Positions 1-12,149 of a stretch of DNA of 64,000 nucleotides are shown here, in pieces (position 1 is the stretch's first letter; each line of letters begins with the position of its first letter). The DNA is from Pascua guehoae (lineage: Eukaryota > Basidiomycota > Tremellomycetes > Trichosporonales > Trichosporonaceae). Under the pieces are notes generated by a model that was not told the origin of the DNA, made no database searches, and saw nothing but the letters and a program-made list of their open reading frames with translations. A program made the translations under genes and the position numbers. The stretch spans positions 419,150 through 483,149 of the forward strand of contig BCJX01000005.1 of assembly GCA_001600415.1 (NCBI GenBank). The letters run 5' to 3'.

Positions 1-1940
1 ACGATTAAACGAGTACAAAACGCAAAGGCATTGGTCTGCTGCATACCGCAGCCCCGCGGACGAACGCGGGGCCGAACGTGGGGCTGATAGCACGGCCATG
101 TCCCGAGCTGGGTTCCGACCTGGTGCTCCGAGTCGGCCCACTGCGGGGTGCGAACCAAAGGCGACGCATGCTTCTTGGGGCCCAACGATAATCGTGCGTT
201 CCCCCACACCATCGCTTCTTCCTCAAACATGGCACTTTGCGCGTGGATAGCGAGCTGTGAGCGAAGTTGCGTTCTTTCATTCGATTCACATTACCATGCC
301 GCTACCAGCGAGTCGACAGTCCATGGATGATGGGGGCTGAGATGACATGACAGTGAGTACAGTGGTGGACGGTGGCGGCGATTCTGAGACAACAGGACGC
401 CCAGACTCACTGTAGGGCAACCCCCCGGTGCACACACGGATGGTTACACCCAGCCTGCGATGCCCACCCATGTGGTCCCATATGAGCGATCACAGTGACT
501 GTCGAAACACGCATGTGTCTCGTGTAACACAATCGCGACGCAGACAGCGGCTACGACCAGCACTGCTTGAATTCTGCATCATGCTGCATCCTCCGCTTGC
601 ATACTGGACGCACAGGCGCTGCAAAATGGCGGCCATTCGCTCGACATTACACCACGAGGTGCGCTTTCGACAGGGCCGAGAATGCCACAACTGTGCATCT
701 CATTGCACGGTGCTTCTTGTCTGCCGCCGGGGCCGCGTCAATGCTCGAGCGGTCAAGTGCTCAATCCCACACGCCCAAAGCTCAAAGTGCATCCCCAACA
801 AGCGTACCGTGCAGCCAACTCATTCTTGTATCTAGGATACGTCGCGGCCACCTCGTATACCAGTAAGTGGTGCACTTTGGGGCCCACTCGAGCCAGTATC
901 GGGGACACCCTGTTTGTCTCAACCATCCACCGAACGACTGACGAGTGGGCTTTTTTTTTTTTTTTTTTTTTTTTTCTCTCTCTTTTTTTTTTCCTCACCT
1001 ACTGCCACAATGAGCATGTGTCCACGTCGCCCGATCGCCACACGTTGGCCGCCGGCGTAAACCTTGTCACGCGTGTTGCCGAGAGGGTGACTTCCCCTTG
1101 GGCCCCATGTCGCGTGTGGCACCGTCCCCGCAAATTCCCCAACAAACGTCTGATCACGAGGCACACTTGAAATGGTCAGTGGTCAGCTGACACCTTTCAT
1201 ACCCGGTGGAGCCTCGGTCAGTTTTTTTTTTTTTTTTTTTCTTCTCACCTCGTTTTCGACAATCTGCTCCCGCACGCTCTTGCACTCTCCTTGTTTTGTT
1301 TTTTCACTCCCCCTCCAGTCTCAATGCCTGCATTGAACCCACTCCAGGCCTCACAACACCTACTTGCCTTGACACCGTTTCCATCTGCCAGCGTCCCACA
1401 GTCACAACTTGGACTCGTAACCCAGGCCTGTCGTTACACTTTATTCTCACTACTGACCTGAGCAAAGCTGTGCACAGCTAAAGAGGCTGACGTAGTTGGC
1501 TGATGTTGACATCGAGGTCTAGTGGCAACGACGGCTAAACCTCTAGTCAGATGATCAATCGGCATTTGAAGACGACTGCAAATGTAAAGGGGTCTAATAG
1601 CTGTTTAGCCATTTAACCATGCCAAATACCTTCCTTGTAACGTATTCTGTTGAACTCTACTCTTCATTAATGCAAACGGGACATCTGCCCCCTTGGCGGC
1701 GGCCAGTGGAGTACCATGTGGGCCGACACAGATTGCGTCGGCCATGTCGTGATGATCACCGAGATTGCGGGCCCCAATGACGCCAAGTTGGGCCCCGGGT
1801 CATTAGGCTGCCGCGACTAGTCCACTCTACATCCCCACTCTAGATTCTTCGAGAGCCGCGGCAGAGCGTGCCCCACATTATCATCTGCCGACGAATGCCA
1901 AGTAGGTACCACTGTAGTATTTCTTTACGTGGCAACTGTG

Positions 1941-1973
<33 letters not shown>

Positions 1974-2697
1974 GTCGTGGCTGTGTNGGGGATGGCACCC
2001 TTTGCTCATCCCGTGCAGGTTCTGTGGTCATGACCGTTCAACAACTGAACGAGTTTCACCTTGGAGACGCACGTAAATGCGGGCAGATATCAATCGATTG
2101 GAGCAAGAGTGTGAAGGCTCCCCACGGTTGGTCAAGGTAACGACAGAAACGGGACGGGTAGGTGTACACTGCCGAGGACCACCATGCGATACTTGTTTTG
2201 CTTCTGACGGCGACTGCCGACTACTATGAATATCACTTTGTGCCTGTATGCTGGTCAGGATGGCAAGGGCCGCAACAACATTCGTACGAGCAGAGCTCGG
2301 CTAGGCCATTCTCTATGGGCCGCAATTGGGTGCCACGTTGGATTGCATGATTGCAGTGGACAACATCAGTGAATACATGCTTTGGTTCGCTGGAGTCGAG
2401 AAACGCAACATGGCTGTTGGGCGTACTTTGATCCCGCCATAGTGCGTTTCTCCTCGACCGCGGCGTGGCGACGTGTGGTTGGCGCCGGACCGCGACCCGG
2501 GCCGGTAACGAGTTACCACGTGTGCCACGTGCGCCGGACCGCCCTCCCGACCGGTCCGGCGGGGACCGATCCCGACACCCACCACCATCACAATGACCAC
2601 TGCGTCGTGACAGTGTGCTCATGCATGTCAGTTGTCGTACATACATATAGCAACCTGGACCATGACAGTAAGCTCAGAACCCAACACCATACCCAGG
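1..2697. other. Gene-poor stretch with homopolymer tracts
   Basis: No supportable gene. Open frames here are short, overlap on both strands and match no family I know. The visible structure is three long homopolymers: about 25 T at 951-975 (followed by CT repeats and another T run), about 19 T at 1222-1240, and 30 A at 1941-1970. A single undetermined base lies at 1987. The last few hundred bases before 2698 must contain the promoter of the NRPS-like gene, but I see no clear element. Confidence 0.7.
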
Positions 2698-5600
2698 ATG
2701 GTTGCTCCTTTATTCCACGCTCGCTCGTTGACCGAGCTCATTGCCATCCGCGCAGGTAAGTCAATGTGGCACTTGGGTCTCGACTCGAGCGGTGGCTGAC
2801 GTATTAGAGACGCAGGGGGACGACCCAGCCGTGCACACGGGTGCTGCCGAGTTTGGCGATGAGCTCCAGACCTTGACCTACTCTGACATTGCGGCTGCGG
2901 TGGACCGCCTAGCGGCCCACTACGCCAAACTGGGCCTGCAGCCCGAGTGTGCCCCCGGCGACATCCCGCCCGAGCGCGTGATTGCCGTCCTGACATCGAC
3001 GGCGGTCGACGAGTCGCTGCTCGAGATTGCGCTCGCCAAGCTGGGCCTCGCGTCGCTCCTCCTCAGCGTCAACAATAGTGTGGCTGCCGTCGCGCACCTG
3101 TGCAAGATTACACACTCTTCGCATCTCATCTACGGCGCCAAATATGCCCAGACGGCTGCCGAGGCACAGCAAATCCTCGCCGACGAAGGGATTGCCATTG
3201 AGCTCGTCGAGGACATGCGGTTCCCGCTCTGGGGGCCCGGGGGTGTGCGGGATGCCAAGATCAAGCCGTTCCCTGCACGCCTCACGCCCGACCAGGAGAG
3301 CATGCGGACCTGTGTCCTCTTGCACTCGTCGGGATCGACGGGCTTCCCCAAGCCCGTCTATGTGACGCACCACGGCCTCATTGCCAATGCGTCGTACAGC
3401 GTCGGCAAGACTGGCTTTTCTGCCCTCCCCCTCTTTCACGGATTCGGCCACTTTTCCATGTAAGTTGCAGGGCGCCTGGTATCCCCCTGGCGGATAGCTG
3501 ACCCGCAGTTTCCGATGCTTCTACCACGGAAAGGCATTCACGCTCATCCCTCCCCACCTCCCCATCACGGCTGCCAACATTGTGCGCACCATCAAGGCGT
3601 CCCCCACACCCCCCGTGCAGCACTTTGCCGTGCCCTATGTGCTCAAGCTGCTCGCCGAGAGCGAAGAGGGCGTCGCGTCGCTTGCCGAGATGGAGGCCGT
3701 GTCGTACGCGGGTGCAGCGGTGCCCGACGACCTCGGCGACCGGCTTGTGGCAGCCGGTGTCCCCCTCTTTTCGCAGTATGGGACGACCGAGACGGGTGCG
3801 CTCATGAGCTCGCGCCGCGACTTTGCCACCGACAAGGGGTGGAACTGGGTCCGCGCCGAGGGCCTCATTGCAGACTACCTCGAGCTCGTGCCGCAGGGGG
3901 AGAACACGTACGAGGTCGTCGTCAAGGACGGCTGGCCGGCCAAGATTATGAGTAATCGCGACGACGGCGCGTACTGCACAAAGGACCTGGTGCTGCAGCA
4001 TCCCGAGCACCCGACGTGGCTCAAGTATGTCGGCCGCCTCGACGACACCCTCACCCAGACGCTGGGCGAGAAGACCAACCCGGTCCCGATCGAGCTTGCC
4101 ATCGTGAGTGCCGTTGAAGCGGGTGATGGACTAGGAGCAACACGCTGACAGTGCCCAGCGCGGCAACTCACCGCTTGTGCAGGAATGCATCGTATTCGGG
4201 GACGGACGGCCACAGGTCGGCGCCCTGATTCTGCCCTCGGACGCGGGCGCCGAGCTGAGCCAGAACAAAAAGGCGTACCTCGACGCCATCTGGCCAGTCA
4301 TCCAGGACGCCAACGCGAGCGCGCCGACACACTCGCGCCTCTTGCCCGACATGGTCGAGATTCTGCCGCACGGCACGAGCATCCCCGTCGCGACCAAGAT
4401 GAGTATCCTGCGCCCTGCGTGCTACAAGAAGTTTGCCGATGTCATCGAGGCGGTCTACGACCGGTTTGAGCGGGGCACGGGCGCGCCCAAGCGGGACATT
4501 GCGACGGCGTCTGAGATGGAGGACTTTTTGCGCGACACAATCATCACCGTCCTGGGTGACAAGGCGCGCGACGACCTCACGGCCTCGACCGACCTGTTTG
4601 CGTACGGCGTCGACTCGCTCCAGGCCACGCGGGTGCGCAACCTGGTCCAAAAGTCGCTCGAGCTCGGCAGTGCCACCACGCTGGGCCAGAACATTGTCTA
4701 CGAGCACCCGTCCATTGCCAAACTGGCCGCGCACCTCCTGGCGGTCCGCGGCGGCAAGGCGTGCGCGAGCGCCGACGTTGGCGCCGCCATGCTCGCCATG
4801 GTCGACCGCTGGGCGGCGCACATCGACCAGTCGGCCGCTGAGACCAAGGGACCCGCTGCCGCAATCCAGGGGGCACACACGGTCGTCCTGACGGGCGCGA
4901 CGGGGTCGCTCGGCGCCCACATTCTCGACCAGCTCACGCGCCGCCCCGACGTTGCGCACGTCGTGTGCCTCGCGCGCGCGCGGGACCACACGGACGCGCT
5001 CGCCCGTGTCCGCGACTCGCTCGCGCTCCGCCACCGCACCGTCCCGCAGACAAAGTACACGGCGCTCGCGGCCGACGTCACGGCGCCAAACCTCGGGCTC
5101 ACAGGGCCAGAGTACGAGGCGCTCCGGGGCGCCGCGACGGCCGTCATCCACAATGCGTGGCCGGTAAACTTTGTCCTCTCGCTCGAGAGCTTTGACGCCC
5201 ACGTCGGCGGCGCCGTGCACCTCCTCAACCTCGCGCTCCGGAGCCCGCACGCCGCGGCATTCTTCTTCTCGTCGAGCGTCGGCACGCGCCAGGGCCTCCC
5301 CGAGCCCCTCGTCCTTGAGCAGTTCCCCAACTCCACGCAGACGGCGGGCGGGACAGGGTACGCCCAGAGCAAGTGGGTCGTCGAAAAGGTCCTCGAACGT
5401 GCCGGCCGCGGGGGCGTGCTCCGCATCGGCCAGCTGGTCGGCGACACCGAATTGTGAGTACTCCGAGCTAAGAGGCGTCAGCGTTTCCGCCAACAGCACT
5501 GACAAAACAGCGGTGTGTGGAACGAGACGGAAGCGTGGCCACTCATGTTCCGCGCAGCCAACGAAATCGGCGCCCTGCCCCTCCTCGAGGAACGCCTCAA

Positions 5601-6009
5601 CTGGCTCCCCGTCGACGTGGCAGGCCGCGCAATCTCAGAGCTCGTCACGGCACCCCGCGCCCCAACCGACCACGCGGCAGTCTACCACGTTCTCAACGAC
5701 AAGGCGGGTACGTGGGCCGACGTCCTCGCCGGTCTGCACAAGGCCGGGATCGCATTTGACGCCGTCGACCGCCGCGAGTGGCTCGCGCGCTTGGCAAAGA
5801 GTAACCCCGACGTCGAGAAGAATCCCACCTACAAGCTCCTCGGCTTTTACCAGGGCCGTATCGGAAAGGACCAAGAACGCGCACACATCGAGTTTGCCGT
5901 CGACGAGACAAGCAAGATTTCCCCCGCCATCGCACAGTGCAAGGCCGTCGATGCCGACTTGGTCGCGTTGTGGGCACAGACATGGAAGAAGACAGGGTTC
6001 ATGCATTAG
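2698..6009 (+). CDS. NRPS-like adenylate-forming reductase (A-T-R)
   Basis: Predicted 1032-residue three-domain enzyme that activates a carboxylic acid with ATP, loads it on a phosphopantetheine arm and releases it reductively as an aldehyde or alcohol with NAD(P)H. Exons: 2698-2755, 2808-3459, 3509-4103, 4159-5453, 5511-6009 (introns 49-57 nt). Adenylation motifs: SSGSTGFPK near residue 193, PLFHGFGHFS near 230, YGTTETG near 326. Carrier domain: GVDSLQ near 584, with the phosphopantetheine serine. Reductase domain: TGATGSLG Rossmann loop near 678, then YAQSK near 835 giving the YxxxK pair. No condensation or thioesterase domain is present. Length and order fit fungal L-aminoadipate-reductase-like and basidiomycete aryl/amino-acid reductases. 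Lys2 itself is longer, so a secondary-metabolism or cell-wall precursor role is more likely; substrate unknown. No other biosynthetic genes lie nearby. Confidence 0.93.
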
Positions 6010-6250
6010 GAGACGGTTAAATAAATGAGTAGAAGTAGGATATGGCTTGTAGTTCTTGGCTTGGGTGTGCTCGTACATGTGATGTAAAGTCGGACATACC
6101 GTACTCGAACATGTCTGCAGCGACAGGCCTAAACAGTGTTAGACGTGAACAGATGCCACAGTGTTACGTCAGTCGTCTCCCAACACACTCCGTCAAGCGT
6201 CAAAGGGACATCCATGCCCAGATACAACATTTTTTTACTTCTTGCGCACT

Positions 6251-8227
6251 CTATGGGAGTGGCTCGCGACTCGACGACAGCTTGTTGAGCGAGATGTAGG
6301 CGTCTAAGGCGTCAGCATTGTCTTACACCTAGCTCCACCGTGCAGGATGCACCACCAACGGAGCAGGCATCAAGCCCGATTACTTACCGGTTCCCCAACC
6401 TGGTAGGGTGAAACAAACGAGACAAATGCGAGGGGCGAGGAGGACAGTGCGGTAATATGAAGGGCACAAGTGACGTGTGTGGCGTCATATATTACGAGGA
6501 GAAATGTCAGCGCCACAGCCGAGAGAACCACCCGAAAAGTCACTCACCGTGCATGGACACCAGACGAAGGTCACCACCGCTATTGTCAACAAAACTGGTC
6601 TTGGTGGCTGTTACTCACAAGTACCTCGCGTATAGACGCGACAGCGGCAAACCGAATCCGAGACCCGCGAGAGGTGCCTTCTGCGTTAAGAAATAGATTC
6701 TGAATGCAAACGAGAGAGGGAAGACTGTTTGGACTCGAGCTCGAAACTCACCTTGAAGTCTGACGAATCAATGGTTTCTTCAAGACCCTCGTCACTCATG
6801 GTTGTGTACATGTACGTCCACATCATCGGAAGTGCGGTGCGGGGAATACCGCCGCCTTCGTCCGAGATCTTGATGGTAATGTCTTCTGATCCCTCGACGA
6901 CGATCACCTTGACCGGCGGGAACTTGTCCTCGTTTTCGGCTCCATACCTTTCGACGACAGCACGGAGCGAGTTCTTGAGAAGCTCAAACAGGATGTGAGA
7001 GCTTGGGAGAATCAGCACAGACCTCCTTTTATTCCCACGAATACTCACAGATGGCCAGGGATGTAAGGGAACGTGAGGTCCTTGGGGCAGATGAGCTGGA
7101 TGGGGGGTCCCTTGAACAGCGCAAAGTGCTCCTCGCACACGTAGCGGGCGTTCTCGATCGCCTCATGGCAAATGTCATGAACGTTTGCACGGGTACAAAT
7201 TATGCCGACATAGTCTGGATGCGGTTTGAGTGTGTTGAGGGCGATATCTATGACGAGGTCAGCGTGTTGCTCTTCTAGATGGTTTGCTTGCTGGCGCGCA
7301 CAGCCAGGTGGGCCTTGCGTATTGTGACACAAAATGCCAAGAGGGGGCACACTCACGCTGTCCGATCAGCGCACGGATGCCGATACGGGAGAGGTAGAAC
7401 CGGTCGAGCCATTCCTGGATATTGTGTCCTATCCTTCCCGCCTTGTGACCGCGCTTCCACTCGAGTACACCCTTGGCCACGGTCGTAACCGTCGGGTCGT
7501 GCCGCTTCTTGATGTTTTGAAGTAGGCGCGTGAATGCCTCGTTGTACTCGTGAACCTCCGGGGGGTAGATGGTGTTGACGGGAGGGGGCGAAAAGTACAT
7601 CCGCTCGATCGGGATGCGCATCCGAACACCACCGTTGATGATGGAGTGATGCTTGCCTCTCCTGTCCGAGTAGTGGGGGTGCGATCCTGTGGGGCCCTCG
7701 TTCATCGCGGGGTCGAGAGATGGGTTGGGGACCGCCGCTGGGAACACAGTGGGCCTGGGATGTCAGCTCCATGGCTCCAAGCTGCTGCGCCGCAAACGTA
7801 CTGCGTCGGAGGCATGCGCAGGATCTCCTCAATGTCGGCGGGAAGCTTCGGCCTTGGGAACGAAACGAGCTCCTTGGCAAGTCAGCACTCGTCGCGACAA
7901 ACACACAAAGACCTACCTCAAAGCTCTCAGCATACCACTCCTTGACACGGTTGATGCTCGTCATCTTGGAGAGTCCATCGGGTAGCGACTCGAGCTCGAC
8001 GACACGGTGAGACAGGCGGACCGGCAGCTCCTCTGAGAGGAACTGGGAGGCCTTGAGGAGCGTGCCCTGCGATGGGTTCTGTCCAAACAGCACCATCTGC
8101 TGGAGCGACACTGTCTGTTAGGATGACTGGCATCCATTGGTCTTGTAGACGTACCTCCCGTGGGCGGGAATGACGCAAAGTGGTTTATCTTGTCCCATAA
8201 CGCGGGGGTGATCTTGAACCTGGACAT
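6251..8227 (-). CDS. Mitochondrial pyruvate dehydrogenase kinase (PDK/Pkp family)
   Basis: Predicted 447-residue GHKL kinase that phosphorylates and inactivates the E1alpha subunit of mitochondrial pyruvate dehydrogenase. Ten exons, 5' to 3' on the minus strand: 8227-8155, 8110-7917, 7872-7802, 7754-7357, 7247-7049, 7001-6752, 6680-6619, 6579-6548, 6399-6388, 6303-6251; total 1344 nt with consistent phases. The N-terminal four-helix domain has VSLQQMVLFGQNPS and IRALIGQHIALN (regulatory His region). The ATP domain has the N-box ELLKNS (Asn near 322), the G1 box DEGGGIP (Asp near 359), and GLGFGLPLSRLYARYFGG near 401-418. The C-terminus GWGTDAYISLNKLSS is recovered only if a 12-nt exon at 6388-6399 is included. 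The branched-chain kinase BCKDK is the alternative; the N-terminal motifs favour PDK. It converges with the reductase gene, 241 bp apart. Confidence 0.95.
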
Positions 8228-10342
8228 GGTGTGGCGTGAGTGCCGGGTGGCAAAGGTCGCGCTCGGGTAATAAGTTCGGGTGGAGTGATGTCGATACCGC
8301 TAGATGTGGTGTTGATAAATGAGTGTAGATGACAATGGAAGGGGGAACAAGATGAGGTGGATGGGTGCGGTCAAACGACTAGAAGGATGATCGAGTGAGG
8401 ACGAGAGAGGGAAGGACGGTAGACGGAGGATCAGATGCACCCGACCAACCACCCACCGATCCCAACCCAACCCAACCTTGGCGGCAGCGGAGCCCAGCAA
8501 ACCCAACAGGGCAGGGCCCACTTTGCTCGCCAGCTGCCAGGCGGCCAGGCGGCTCGACCGCACCAAGGCCGACCGACGACAAACGACTCCACTTTGCGCA
8601 CCCCTTCCACGGCCTCCACTCGACCGACTCCTCTGCTGCCCACTCAGCGCCCAGTATACCCCCCCAGCAACACCTGACCCACGTCAAAGCAAGACGGAAC
8701 CAAATTTCACCGGGACGAGAGTCCTCCCTTTTCCGACTCGACACACAACTTTAGCACGTGGCCCGGGACATCCCATTACCCGGTCATTACGATGCATACA
8801 CCGTCTGTAATCCACCCCTTATTCTTGTTTTGTAATCGGGCTAAATCGCAGCGGACAAATAGGGAGCGGGTACGGCCGAGGGGCAAACAGCCTCGCGCCC
8901 AGCGGCCGGCGGCAAACAAACACGACCTTCCAACCGCTCACACGACGCACAACGCACCACCAAAGGGCGAGCCAAGTGCGAGGGATTGCCCGATTATGCT
9001 TCAAGGCTCGGAGCTAAACGACATGCATTATTCGCATGTCGGCAAGGCACAGCAAGGTTGACAAGAGCTGGCCGATGGCGGCTTCCACCGTTGTTCCCGG
9101 CAAAGGACAACCGTTCCATGCGAATACTGCCTGGTTGACTGTGGTTGTGTGGCATGTGGCACTTGTCTTGAACACCTCGTAGCGAGCGATCTACTCGTGT
9201 GCACAATGCCCAACGGCACAATCATGTACACAGTTCCCAGCACTATCTGCTGCACTTGAGCAGTTAGCGTGCCGCCTTGGAAAGCGTCACTACATCAGCA
9301 TCCACCCGCTTTGGAGCAAGCCATACACTCGCAGAAGCCCGGGGCGCCTGTCTCTCATTCTATAATACCTGGTGCCCCAAACGGGAGTGTCTTTGCATAG
9401 TGGGCACTGCGAGTCCGTGTTCCTGGAGAGATCACTCTTCTCTCTGTGGGCATTCCGTTTCGGAGCTAGCTCGACTGCGGCGACACGCACTGGCCATCAA
9501 CAGCCCCATTGCAATACACATTTTCTTTTTCGCAACCATGTGCCAGAAGGTGCCTTTGCCGTAGCTCCTTGCGTTGGTGGCAGCAGGAGCAGGCATAGTT
9601 ATAAAATGTGTATGGCTCGGGGATTGCGTTGTGTCTCTGAAGTGGTCAGGCCCTCGACAATATTGCACTGCCTATAACCCAGCGCGGGGGAGAGGGGGTG
9701 GGGTGGAAAGGGGAGGGGATTGTGGTACTGAGAATGGTTGTGCCTCTCAATCCAGTGCCAGGTCCCAGCCCCACATTTGATGGTGGAATAGATTGCGACA
9801 TCACATTAACCTCAGTGACGAACCAGAGCCCCGTTTGCTACGCGACGATCCATGTATATCTGTAGTACCTTTCCTTCTAGATACTCCTGGTCATGGATAA
9901 CCCAGCGTTCTACTATGATCCAGCAACACCTAGTCATCACCCCACCTGCCCAAATATCACCAACTGGGGTCCAAAAGCTACCTAATGGGCACGGGCCGTT
10001 TCTACTATGACAGTAGTTGTCAACAAAACGAATGATACAAATTGCATTTTCAGTAGATTCTGAAACGCAGGGAATGTCGTCTCCAGAGGCACTCGATATA
10101 AATTGAAGAGGAGTAATGTCTCCATAGGAGAGTGACAGTAGGAAGTAGCACCACACATCTTTCGGCATTCGAAGGAGACAATTATTAGATGTGCCTTATA
10201 CTCAACAGGGGAACCAACGTACTGTAATATTGACGCTCTCGCCGTGAAATGAACGAGGGACACAAGCAGCAACCGCAGACGGGGTCCGAGTTGACCTCTC
10301 AGCCCACCAGTCGTGAAGCTTCCAAAGTGGGCCCTCGGCATC
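8228..10342. other. Intergenic, no gene recognised
   Basis: This lies upstream of the minus-strand PDK gene, so about 8230-8770 probably holds its promoter and leader; that part is purine-rich on the given strand. Open frames of 60-120 codons exist on both strands but lack family motifs and consistent splice structure. A 118-codon minus-strand frame at 9812-10168 was considered and not accepted. Confidence 0.6.
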
Positions 10343-10441
10343 GGCGGGGTAGGAAAGTGGTTACTCCGCCTCCCTGCTACCTGCTCTACAGCCGCAAGGA
10401 GGTGCCCTCTGGGCGCGCGTGTTCGAATCACGTCTCCGTCG
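10343..10441 (+). tRNA. trnS-GCU: tRNA-Ser(GCU) with a 17-nt intron
   Basis: Acceptor GGCGGGG at 10343-10349 pairs fully with CTCCGTC at 10434-10440 (two G-U pairs), discriminator G. D arm GGA/TCC closes a loop containing AGTGGTTA. Anticodon stem CCTCC/GGAGG; loop CTGCTA + A gives anticodon GCU. A 17-nt intron at 10380-10396 sits one base 3' of the anticodon, the standard position. The long variable arm (GCCC/GGGC stem) fits a class II serine tRNA. T loop TTCGAAT is closed by GCGTG/CACGT. Confidence 0.93.
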
Positions 10442-10834
10442 AAACATGGTCCCAGTGTCACTCTGTGATGCCAGGTTATCCTTTTGCACATCAAGACCGG
10501 GATGGCTCGCTGCTGGACAGATCGCCACTCTTGCTTGATTCACAGCTCGTGCCGTATGTAATAGCACCATGAAGCCGTGAGAGGGCATCTCGGCGGATTC
10601 GCTTCATGAACATGTCGCTGGGAACGCGGCTGAGTGTGCATACTATTACACCGTAGAGTATGCGAAAACGAATGTGGCCGCAACCCAACCCGCCTCACAG
10701 GAGAGCTTCCAACGCGACTAGAGTCCAACCTCAAGCGGACTGTCTCGTCAAGGGTATATACACTGGATGGACCAATCATTTCATGCTTCCAACACGGCGC
10801 GCGGGCCAACTTCCGACGTCATTTGTATCCAATC
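10442..10834. other. Spacer between tRNA-Ser and nitrilase 3' end
   Basis: No gene seen. It contains the downstream flank of tRNA-Ser and the 3' flank of the minus-strand nitrilase gene; short open frames have no recognisable content. Confidence 0.6.
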
Positions 10835-12149
10835 TCAGGGCCTCTTCTCGCTGTCTGACCTGCTCTCCGTCTCGTTACCAACCGCCCACGGCGCACGGTC
10901 TACACCGCCGCGGCCGTCGTCCTCCCAGACAATGGGCTCCTGGCGCGTGCGGTCGACGGTGAGCTTGAAGATGTCGAAGCGCTGGTACCCGCCGACAAAA
11001 TCGTGCAATTGCTTTGGCTCAATGGTCTTTTTCAGATCAAACGTGGCGTAGGCGATACCCTCCTTTTCGCCGCGGAGCTCGTCGCCAATCTGGGCGCCTC
11101 CCGGGTCGAGGAACATTGTCGCCGCGACGCTCGTCTTGTCGAGGATGGCGGCAAATGAGGGATCACGCTCGGCCATGAGCTCGCGGGCGTTCCCGAGCGG
11201 GGATGCACAGATGATGCCGAAACACTTGGCCTCGAAGCAGTGCGCGGCGACGCGGAGCTTGGTCGCTGCGGCCAGGTCGACTGGATGGTCAGCAGGGGCC
11301 ATATGGGGGAGACGTACAGCCTGCGCCGTCGCCGGGCGGGCGAGTTGGGAAAGCCGGCGGCCAGAGAGACATGTGCAGCTGCTCGCCTTGGGCCATGAGC
11401 GAGTAGCGTGCGAGCCCATTTCTGTTCACCGGTGTCAGTGGTCTCATCGTACAAGGTTGGTGAGCACGTACCCGTTCTCGCCGCAAATCAGGGCGCCGAG
11501 CTTTCCAATCCGAGTATCGACGACACGCAGTCCGGCACCATCGCCATTCGCCCTACCTGTCAACACTAGTCATTCTCCTTGTGGCCAGCGCCCATAGGTC
11601 AACATACCACGTGAGCTTTTCATAGAAGGTAGGCGCAATCTTTCGGTGGTGGTTGAGGATGCTACCGTTGTCGTCAAGGAGCACGGTCGCGTTCCAGATA
11701 CAACCCACGCTGGCACGCGAGCGCTCGTTGAACCCGATCTGGGCGAAAATGCCATTGCGACGACACGCGGCACGGAGCTGGTCAATCTCGGGGCCGTCGA
11801 CGTAGAGCGACTCGGTCGCCAGCTTGATGAACAGGTCGTGGTTGTACATGGGCGACGCGAGGGCGGACCAGATCGGGAAGCCCGCAATCCACGTCTCTGG
11901 GAAGACGACGAGATCCGCCCCGTTCGCGGCGGCTTCCTCTATCAACTTGATCCCCTTGGCCACCGTCGCGGCCGCGTCCAGAAAGACTGGGGCGACGTGG
12001 CATGCTGGACGGTTAATGGCAGATCACACGTCGGGGTGGTCCCTTGCAGCATGCGCCGTGGGACACTTCAGCAGAACGTGTAGCTCACCTGCCACCTTTA
12101 CAACGGGGAGATGAGGCTTGGAGCTCTCGCTGGCTGTGGGATTGGGCAT
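10835..12149 (-). CDS. Nitrilase / cyanide-hydratase family hydrolase
   Basis: Predicted 362-residue carbon-nitrogen hydrolase of the aliphatic nitrilase branch, which hydrolyses nitriles (or HCN) to acid and ammonia or to amide. Exons on the minus strand: 12149-12089, 12004-11608, 11552-11472, 11421-11318, 11280-10835; total 1089 nt. Catalytic triad visible: Glu in VVFPETW (residue 57), Lys in HHRKIAPTFYEK (142), Cys in ALICGEN (176). SLMAQGEQLHMSLWPPAFP and the following CFGI/FLDPGG region match nitrilases rather than amidases or beta-ureidopropionases. The usual ENTNP after the cysteine reads ENGNG here, across a splice junction. The start gives the expected KVAACHVAPVFLD first strand. No signal peptide. 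Substrate cannot be told from sequence; the Dal5-like permease 4 kb away may be a functional neighbour (inference). Confidence 0.93.

Noticed and set aside
682..1170. 162-codon open frame on the plus strand, with a run of Phe codons
   Set aside because: The frame stays open through a poly-T tract and has no motif; it is overlapped by equal frames on the other strand.
4168..5505. 445-codon open frame antisense to the NRPS-like reductase
   Set aside because: It is the GC-rich shadow of the reductase gene; the plus strand carries all conserved motifs.
9812..10168. 118-codon minus-strand frame
   Set aside because: No family match, no supporting splice signals, and codon use unlike the GC-biased genes around it.
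10361..10588. 75-codon minus-strand frame ending in an RRRRDSNTRAQR-like peptide
   Set aside because: This peptide is what a tRNA gene gives when read antisense; the tRNA-Ser explains it.
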